A stretch of DNA of 13,553 nucleotides from Thalassiosira profunda (lineage: Eukaryota > Bacillariophyta > Thalassiosirophyceae > Thalassiosirales > Thalassiosiraceae): contig JALLAP010002388.1 of assembly GCA_036939355.1 (NCBI GenBank), positions 1-13,553 on the forward strand, written 5' to 3'. Below are positions 7,187-13,553 of the stretch, one piece after another; the first letter of the stretch is position 1, and each line of letters opens with the position of its first letter. The translations under genes were made by a program, and so were the position numbers. The notes under the pieces were generated by a model, which did no database searches, was not told the origin of the DNA, and saw only the letters and a list, made by a program, of their open reading frames with translations.

Positions 7187-10100
7187 TCAAGATGAGCTGA
7201 AGTACGCATGCACCCGCCGGGCCATCATGGCGAAGAGAAGAGTAATCACCAACAACGGCTGAGACTGCACAGTGCAACGAGGAATTCTCTTTGGCGCATT
7301 GCTGCTGGGTTCATTCGAATCGCTCTCTTCGTCCTCCTCCTCCGCCACCACGTGCTCTTTCCCAAAATAAACGTCGTGGAATAGAACCGGCCCGGGACTG
7401 GCTAAGACGAGAGAGCTCAACTCCAGCCCGGACTGAACAGAGGCATTGTCATCCAAACCGTAGTACACGCCATAAAAGTGGACAGGTTCAGACTCGTCAA
7501 CACTGTCTCGTTCCTCCTCCATCACGTGCTCTTTCCCAAAGTAGACGTCGTGAAACGAAATCGTGTGCGGAATGGGGACGAGCGAAAGCAACTCGTGCTC
7601 GGCTTGAGCAAAGGAGCAGTTGTCGTCTAGTCCAAATTGAACCCCGTAAAATGGTTGTTGACAGATGGACTCGGCTTCGTCGTCACTGCCTTCCGCAAGA
7701 GCCGCCGCTCCAAACAACACGTCAAAGAACGGCTGAGACTCATCTGGTTCCACCATTTGGTGCACAAGCAAAGAGCTTGGTTGCTGACACAACTGGTCTG
7801 ACGAGCAACTTCCACCCTGACCGAACAGAGCATCGAAGAAGGGCTGCTGCGTGGTCGAGCCAGGTTCTTCTGCATCAGCTCCAAAGTCACTTTCAAAGGA
7901 CACTGAAGCCCCGCCGATGGAGAGAACGCTGCCCTCGTCGTTCGCAACACCAGCCGCTGCGCCTTCGCCCTCGAGGTTCTCCACGCCGAGATCTTCACCA
8001 TTAGCTAGCCCAGCCCCAGTTGGAGGCACAGAAGTAGCCAATCCAGAGGCTCTGCTCGCCTCGTTCCGGCCGCCTCCGACAACGCGATCCAACTCGAACT
8101 TATCACGCGTGCGCCGGCTGCTCTTTTTCGCAGTGCTCTTCGAGCGAACAGATTGGTTGGTTTTGGTCCGTGTGATTTGAAGTGCATCGCGACGACGCAG
8201 AGAAAGCCGGCTAGGATTCAATGTCTGGCAGGGCGCTCGTGCGTTTTGAGACTCGTTGGCCTCGCCGGGCGTGGAGCGCTTCGATGATTTGTCACTGGCG
8301 CCGCTCTTGCGGCGATCACGCGATAGCGATGTCCTCTTTGCCTCGCCTGCCTTCTCCTTCGCCGGCTCGAGCTTGATGACAGTTTCTTCGAAAAGACCTG
8401 CAATGCCCACTTTCCTTGGTTTCTTCCTCGATGTCGAAGGCGCACTGCCGACAGTCTCTCTTGTTCTCTTCTTCGCAGCGCCCCGCTGGTCGAATGAATC
8501 AGAGGCCCTGCGACCAGATTTTGCGATAGACGCCTTCTTGCGCAAGGGGGGCTCACTTTTTTGTCCTTTCAGACGCCGCGTGGTAATCACTTCCGAAGGA
8601 GATGCCGTGCTGCGACTGAGGCTGAGCCTGCTTCCACGCTTTGTCGTGTCGCGTTTCTGTGTGATGTCTGCGCCACTCTGCCTGCGGCGAGCATCGCTTC
8701 CTCGGCGAGACTTGACGAGCGGTTCGATGCTATCGTCGTCGAGCACAATGCTTCGCCTCTTCCTTTGCTGCGCAGTCTTGGCAGATCGACGCCCGTCATT
8801 TTTGGTATCTTTGGGTTTGCTCTCGGCACGGGGCAGTTCGAGCTGAGTGCTCTTGCGGCTCTTCTCAAAGTCGCCGTAGGCATCCACGAGCGACGGTTCG
8901 TCGGCTGGACTGGTTTCGAGCGCGTCTTCGTTGGCCTTGTCTTCAACGGGCTCCTCGTCTTCCAGCTTGTTCTTAGTTTCGTCGCCAAACCGGTCACCGC
9001 CCGAAGCTGCAAATGAAACATCTTCCAGCATTCCGTCTCGACCTTTGTCGCCAGCATCTTTCATCGTGGCGTGCTGGTCTGCAGTAGTGTCGACAGGCTC
9101 GGCTCCCACCTCCCCGGGAGCGGACGCTTCCACTTCTGCCTCGGATGGAAGCTGATCTTGCAACTTTGCCGCTTCCTCCTCCTGTTCGTCGATGGATGGC
9201 GCGTCATCTCTTTGCACTGCCTCTCCGTCGCGTGCACTCGCTGGCACACCGTCTGCCCTGTCTGCGTCTCCGCCATTGCCCTCGCCAACGGCAGACTCTT
9301 GAACCGGCCCCAATTTCCCTCCGCCAGCGTATCTCGGCGCGTTCCTCCTGAGCCAGCGCTCCATCGACAGCCCGACGTTCGAGCCGACGCGACGCTGGTG
9401 TTCCGACAACAGCGACTTCGTCAGGCCAAGGGACTGCGTCGACGAGCTTCGCCGCGCCCTGGGCTTCCGGAAGAGAACGTCGATTGCCGTCACGCGAAAC
9501 TGGTTATCGTGGGACATCAGGAATGAATAGTCGGCGTCGAAGCCCAGCTTGCACGGAATTAGCACGCCAGCGACATCGCGCTGCTCTCCGTACATCTTGA
9601 GCAATTGATCGCGCCTCGTTTCGGCACCGATCCTCGACGGAGGGCGACACCCCGCCAGCATCGCCTCGGACGCATCCTTGCCCTCGATCACGCCCACGGA
9701 CGAGGACGTGAACCCCCCAAACGCGGCGATTGACACGCAGCCAATGTGATAGGAGTCATTCAGCACCTTCTCCTCTTCTTCGTCGCAGTATTCTTCCTCC
9801 TCGTCCCTGAAAACGCCCTGCTTGACGAACGACNAGCACCTTCTCCTCTTCTTCGTCGCAGTATTCTTCCTCCTCGTCCCTGAAAACGCCCTGCTTGACG
9901 AACGACAGGACGCGGTTGATCGAGGGGTCGAAGAGCGAGACGACGTTCCCGTTCGGGTGGGCCTTGCGGCTGGCGTAGAAGTCTTCGAGTGGCGTCGATG
10001 GCGCATGGTTGTGTCGGAGGGAGATGCGGAGGGAGCTGAGCGCCCCGCCATTTGCACTGCCTGCTGGAGAGGCGTCGTCGTCGAGGACGAGTGCCTCCCA

Positions 10101-12342
10101 CTTGCCGGGCATGACGGACCCGGGAAGCTCCACGATGCGGCCGCGATGGGGCAGGGCCCCTCCCTTCTCCACTTCCTCTGTGCAGGATGAAACACAGTGG
10201 TGTGAGACGTGGACGAAATCAGAGATGCATGCAAAAGACCTGACGAACTTACCCACGCCACCTCCCATTCCTTCGATGAGGCCGAAGTGCTTCCTGTCCT
10301 GGTACGCGCCACCCTCGTCTTGATCGAACGCGGGGACGAAGAACTGGACGGCGTTCGTCGCCGTCGCCGTTCCACTCTCGACCGAGCTCTTTGACAACGC
10401 AGACGTGGGATGGGAGAGCTTGCGCCTCTTGCGAGACGACTTGGAGCCGCGAAGGCCTCCGAGGGCGGCACCTTTGGATGCTGCTTGGAAGATATGAGGT
10501 GCAGTACGATTGGTGAGGGGAACAGTAGTGCGTGAGAAAGGCTCAAGTAGTGCGAGCGTGGACTTACCCCTCCCGTCTCCCTCCTGACCGCGGCCGGCAG
10601 TGTTGGACCGATCGCCGAGCACCCTCCTCTCCTTCTTGGGCTTCTCCGCCGACCCCAGGGTATCGACGAAGGTGAACCCATCGACATCGGCGCTCGTCTC
10701 CAAATCGCCCCGGCCGAGCCTGTTGGCGCGAGGCGAGGCGGCCTTGTCCTCCGTCTTGGCGCGCGCAAAGACGCCCTCGAACGTGGGGAGCCGCGACGAT
10801 CGCTTCCCCTTGGGCCTCTGGGGCCTTTCCTCGACCTCCATCGCCGACAAATCGAAGCTGGGCTTGCTGCTGGCCCGCGATCGGGACATCGATCGAGATC
10901 GGGACCTCGATCTCGCGTCGGCGCTCGCCTCCGATCCGTCCGAGCTCCGCTCCTCCTCCTCTTCGTGCTGCATGAGCTGCGTCGCGGCCTTCTCCCGGCG
11001 CCGGCGCGCGGCGTACTCCCGAATCGTGCCCGCGTTGGTCAATCCCCGAAACTGGCACGCGTCGCCCTCCTGGCCCTCCTCTCCATCGCCGCCCTCCGAG
11101 ATGTCCGAGAGGCGGCGCTTCTTCTCGCTCGTCCGGCGCGCCAGCCCGTCGTGCGTGGGCTTCGTTCTCGTCGATTCCGCCCCGCCCCGGGCGCCCGTGC
11201 GCCTCCTCCTCCCTTGAATGGCGCCCTCGCCTCCCTTCTTCGAGCTGGTCCTGCCCTTTCTCGAGGCTGTCGTGGCCCGCTGCCGCTGCGTCTCGGTCGA
11301 TTCCAAACCGTCCCGAGGGCGGCTCTTGCGGCCTCCCCTCGCGTGGGTATCTTTCTCCTCCTTCAACTCCTCCACGGTCCGGCCACCGTAGCTCACCTCG
11401 CTGCTGGGCTGCAAATCGTCCCCGCCCTCTTCATCGTGGTAGATGTCGAAATCACCGGCGATACCCCTCCCCTCCCCCGCCCGGCGCGGCAGCTGTGGCA
11501 CCCCCGCCGCCGGACGTGCGGCGCCCCGCCCCCCTCGCGGCGCCCCGGCGGCCAATGCCCCGGCGGCCCTCCCTCCCCCTTGCCCTCCCCGCCACGCCGT
11601 CCGCTCCCATCTCCCCTCGCGAGACCGAGTCCCCATGTTCGGAGAGCAGCGCCGACGACAATTTGCTCTCCTCGTCGCTGTAGATGCCGCCCATGTCCGC
11701 CGTCGCCCGGGCCGTGCTCCCCACGCTCGAGGTGGAGCTCGAGGCGGAGCTCGAGGCGGAGGACGGTCCTGCCCCCCCTCCCCCGCTGCCCCTCCCCTTG
11801 CCCCTGCTCGCGCCCTGCTTGCGCGAGCCCCGCCCTCTCCCACGCTCCTCATCCTCAGCCGCCATGGGAGCCTCCCCAGCCGACCGATCGCGAGCACCAA
11901 CAGTGCGAGCACCCGCCGGCCTATACTTCTTGGCCGTGGCCGGGGAGAGGGAGCTCAGTCCCGTGTTCCCCCCTCCCCCACGTCCAATGACGCCCCCCCT
12001 CCCGGCGTTCCCGGGGGTCTTGGCATGTTTCGCGTCCGCCACGAGACGAGCAATGCCCTCCCTGGCCTTGGATTTGCTCCCCTCGCCCCCCTCGCCGCCC
12101 GTGATGCCCGTGATGCCCTTGCGACCACCCTTGTCAGCGTCGCCTGGGGCTTGGGGATTGTTGGTGGCGGTAGTGCCGTCGGGCACGGACACGTTGCGGG
12201 GCACCCGCCGCTCGTTTCGGACGAGGGAGCCGACGCGGGGATCGTACGACGAGGCGCGCTTCCCGAAGGCCTTGCGCTTTCGCTGCCGGGATTGCTGGTC
12301 CTTCTTCGCCCCGGCCGCCCTGCCTTCTCCGGAGGTCGTCAT
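7187..12342 (-). CDS. large, mostly disordered, probably nuclear protein with C-terminal FxxVxFG repeats; function unknown
   Basis: I do not recognise this protein. The model has four exons: 12342-11596, 11492-10568, 10483-10253 and 10177-7187. Discounting 73 bp of assembly duplicate gives 4821 nt, about 1606 residues. The ATG at 12342 follows an A-rich leader. Residues 1-440 are Gly/Arg/Ser-rich with Lys-Arg clusters such as KRKAFGKR and EKKRR. An SR run lies at about 443-455. Residues about 600-840 have normal composition and may fold (FFVPAFDQ, HFGLIEGMGGG, GCVSIAAFGGF). A long Lys/Arg/Ser/Glu region with many NLS-like clusters follows. The tail has three repeats and a hydrophobic tip (PLLVITLLFAMMA). 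A nuclear or chromatin role is inferred from composition alone. The first intron (donor gtggcg) is the weakest call: a GC donor at 11583 also keeps frame, and a sequencing indel is possible. Confidence 0.65.
7310..7905 (-). repeat. three-fold ~58-residue repeat carrying paired F-x-x-V-x-F-G motifs (coding)
   Basis: Six motif copies occur: QPFFDALFG, QPFFDVLFG, QPFYGVQFG, ISFHDVYFG, VHFYGVYYG and VLFHDVYFG, with a degenerate seventh (VSFESDFG) just upstream. They pair into three units, each an A motif, a Ser/Leu linker, a B motif and an acidic run. The last two units are close to identical in their motifs (FYGV-x-x-GLDDN, then FHDVYFGKEHV) and share an exact 18-bp DNA repeat at 7349-7366 and 7523-7540, 174 bp apart. 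This indicates a fairly recent in-frame duplication. Confidence 0.85.
9762..9906. other. 72-bp duplication around one N (scaffold-join artefact)
   Basis: Bases 9762-9833 and 9835-9906 are the same 72 bp, with one N at 9834. Read on the minus strand, the segment encodes FVKQGVFRDEEEEYCDEEEE twice, and the second copy falls out of frame with the first. Discounting 73 bp joins the upstream and downstream parts of the large minus-strand gene in one frame. The duplicate length is identical to the one at 1430-1574. Confidence 0.9.
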
Positions 12343-12589
12343 TTAATTTTTCCCTGGACCGTTGATGGATGGATTGAGTCGGGCGGTCGTAGGGACCGAG
12401 CCAGCCGCCAACCAGCCAGGGACAGCCGCCGCCTCCAACCCGGGCCAACCGAGGTGTGGGGGTACGAGCTGCGTCTCTGGGAGGGGGGCGCCGGTGGACC
12501 AGAGGAGCCGCGTTGCTTGCTTTGTTGGTCGCTTTGGGTTCTCTCTTCCCCTCCAAGCGCAAAAATGACCGTCACGTGACGAAAGATAT
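12343..12589. promoter_or_regulatory. divergent promoter region, large-gene side, with a CACGTG palindrome
   Basis: This 247-bp stretch lies upstream of the large minus-strand gene, bounded by transposon copy 2. It contains a perfect 12-bp palindrome, CGTCACGTGACG at 12570-12581, four bases from the transposon-side target duplication. CACGTG is the G-box/E-box core bound by bHLH and some bZIP factors. The start codon is preceded by AAAATTAA. No TATA box or coding frame is seen. Confidence 0.5.
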
Positions 12590-12880
12590 CTAGCGCTGGG
12601 AACAAATGTGTTTTGGGAAATAAATGTGTTTTGAACCGGAAATCAAGCGTTCTCGGCCAGTTGCGGTCCGATTTCGACGCCACCAAGCGCGCGGGAGTTG
12701 GCCCTGGCATGGGAGAGAAGGTTGCTGTGGGTGGTTGGCTCCGAATCGGGGCGTTGAGCGAGCATTGAGGGCGAGACGGCTTCGAGCCGCATACCACGGG
12801 CGGTTTGAATTTCGAAACCCGTTGTTAGGCGAAGCAAGCGTTTCGAAGAGTGGCTCAAAACACATTTATTACCAGCAGTG
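12590..12880 (-). mobile_element. non-autonomous TIR DNA transposon (MITE-like), copy 2
   Basis: The reverse complement of the element at 4940-5230, 291 bp, with no mismatch seen. It has its own 5-bp target duplication, GATAT at 12585-12589 and at 12881-12885. The different duplication shows an independent insertion event. Identity with copy 1 means both moved recently or were homogenised. It encodes no transposase. Confidence 0.88.
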
Positions 12881-13024
12881 GATATTTCACGTATGTAATT
12901 TCACGTGATTTTGAGTTTGGGCTTCTTTGTTGGTGAAGCGCGCGTCGTCGACACCCCGCCGAAGAAGAACCAAGCCGACGCGGCCCTCTACATACACCGC
13001 CACAGCAGCGTCGAACGGCCCACC
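12881..13024 (+). promoter_or_regulatory. promoter and leader of the right-hand gene, with two TCACGT boxes
   Basis: Just right of the transposon are two ATTTCACGT-like units, with TCACGT at 12887-12892 and TCACGTGA at 12901-12908, in direct repeat 14 bp apart. With the palindrome at 12570-12581 on the other side, they would have formed one compact three-box cluster before insertion. The rest of the leader is GC-rich and ends CCCACC directly before the ATG, a strong start context. Confidence 0.5.
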
Positions 13025-13553
13025 ATGCTGCCGGCCCGATTGCCCTCCGGGGCGGCCGCCATCTTATCCCGGAGGCCGTCGCGGGCGGCGGGCACATATC
13101 AAGCTCGTCCGGCATCCTCCCTCTGCCACCGGAATTCCTTGGCGCAAAGACCAGCAGCCCCTGCACTCCACCGCCCGACAGCCTCGTTGCAACGGCGCTT
13201 CCAATCCACAACTCCGCCCACCAATGGCGGCGGCAACTCGCCGTTTCGCAAGGACGCCCACAGCGCCCTCTCCACCCTCTCCACGCTGGGGCACCTCCTG
13301 GCCGCGGGCACCGGCACCTTCGCCTCCACCCTCTTCGCGCTCTACCTCGCCACCGTCGTGGAGTCGTCGGCGCACGAGTCTCTCTACGAGAATTTTCCCC
13401 ACTGGTACGCCGAAATTCGGGAGGAGGACCTGCCGATGTGCGTGAGGGAGCGGGAATTATCGAGGAGGGTTACGGGGGTGGTGGTGGAGGGGAATCGAGC
13501 CAAGGGCGTGGAGGGGAGGGACGGATTGATGGGCATGGACGGCTGGATGGAGG
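13025..13553 (+). CDS. probable mitochondrial membrane protein, 5' part only; function unknown
   Basis: The frame opens at an ATG in near-ideal context (CCCACCATGC) and stays open to the window end, giving 176 residues with no stop. Residues 1-62 contain many Arg, Ser and Ala and no Asp or Glu, which is typical of a mitochondrial matrix-targeting presequence. RRFQS at about 57-61 resembles a processing site. After a Gly/Pro spacer, residues about 85-111 form a hydrophobic segment that could span the inner membrane, then a charged stretch (ESLYENFPHWYAEIREED). The family is not recognised. A longer-looking frame starting at 12927 is a shadow. An intron near 13470, where the sequence becomes GTGG- and GGA-repetitive, cannot be excluded. 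Confidence 0.6.
   Translation, partial: MLPARLPSGAAAILSRRPSRAAGTYQARPASSLCHRNSLAQRPAAPALHRPTASLQRRFQSTTPPTNGGGNSPFRKDAHSALSTLSTLGHLLAAGTGTFASTLFALYLATVVESSAHESLYENFPHWYAEIREEDLPMCVRERELSRRVTGVVVEGNRAKGVEGRDGLMGMDGWME

Noticed and set aside
10868..10925. Near-palindromic GATCGAGATCG / CGATCTCG hairpin
   Set aside because: It follows from repetitive Ser-Arg codons encoding the SRSRSRS run, so no separate function is needed.
10965..11990. Long plus-strand frame (341 residues) and another at 11443-12579 (378 residues)
   Set aside because: Both are antisense to the GC-rich, low-complexity 5' part of the large gene. They are Pro/Arg/Ser/Ala-rich shadows with no domain signal.
4940..12880. One large transposon of about 7.9 kb with 291-bp terminal inverted repeats
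   Set aside because: The outer flanks do not match (CTTAC on the left, GATAT on the right), while each 291-bp copy has its own duplication immediately on both sides. No transposase lies between them.
12927..13445. 172-residue plus-strand frame at the right edge
   Set aside because: It is a Pro/Arg/Ser-rich shadow in a different frame from the one starting at 13025, which has a strong start context, a presequence and a membrane segment.
1..13553. CRISPR arrays, tRNA or rRNA genes, retroelement or viral genes
   Set aside because: I looked on both strands and saw no regular short spaced repeats, no cloverleaf with A and B boxes that I could support, and no polymerase, integrase or capsid motifs.

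Overview
This window is nuclear DNA from a eukaryote. Genes are separated by short intergenic gaps, broken by small GT-AG introns (about 68-133 bp), and have no operon or Shine-Dalgarno layout. The protein types are an FG-GAP propeller protein, a VWA-type single-pass membrane protein with PAN/Apple-like and Cys-rich modules on Pro/Thr linkers, and an inward-rectifier K+ channel. Together they suggest a stramenopile, such as a diatom or relative. That is an inference from gene content and style, not a proven assignment.

Layout, left to right. (1) The 3' end of an FG-GAP gene runs rightward to 424. (2) Convergent to it is a six-exon gene on the minus strand (4717 to 590) encoding an acidic cytoplasmic tail, one membrane span, a PAN/Apple-like region and a VWA domain flanked by two copies of a Cys-rich module. 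(3) A 596-bp divergent promoter region holds transposon copy 1 (4940-5230). (4) A two-exon Kir-type K+ channel gene runs rightward (5314-7054) and carries a C2H2 zinc finger in its cytoplasmic domain. (5) Convergent to that is a large gene of unknown function (12342 to 7187, about 1606 residues). It is mostly disordered and basic, has one possibly folded central region, and ends in a three-fold repeat built on an F-x-x-V-x-F-G motif plus a hydrophobic tip. (6) A second divergent promoter region holds copy 2 of the same transposon in inverse orientation (12590-12880). (7) A gene running off the right edge (13025 onward) begins with a mitochondrial-type presequence.

Two kinds of structure lie outside the genes. 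First, two apparently identical 291-bp non-autonomous DNA transposons, each flanked by its own 5-bp target duplication (CTTAC and GATAT), sit in the two divergent promoters. One divides a cluster of CACGT boxes. The other supplies an in-frame upstream ATG to the channel gene. Second, at 1430-1574 and 9762-9906 a stretch of exactly 72 bp is written twice around a single N. Both are almost certainly scaffold-join artefacts. They break two real genes, and discounting 73 bp at each restores the frame exactly.

There is no evidence that these genes form one pathway. The left pair encodes cell-surface or extracellular proteins, the channel is membrane-bound, and the large protein looks nuclear. All gene models here are read by eye from splice signals, frame and repeat comparison, without transcript data.
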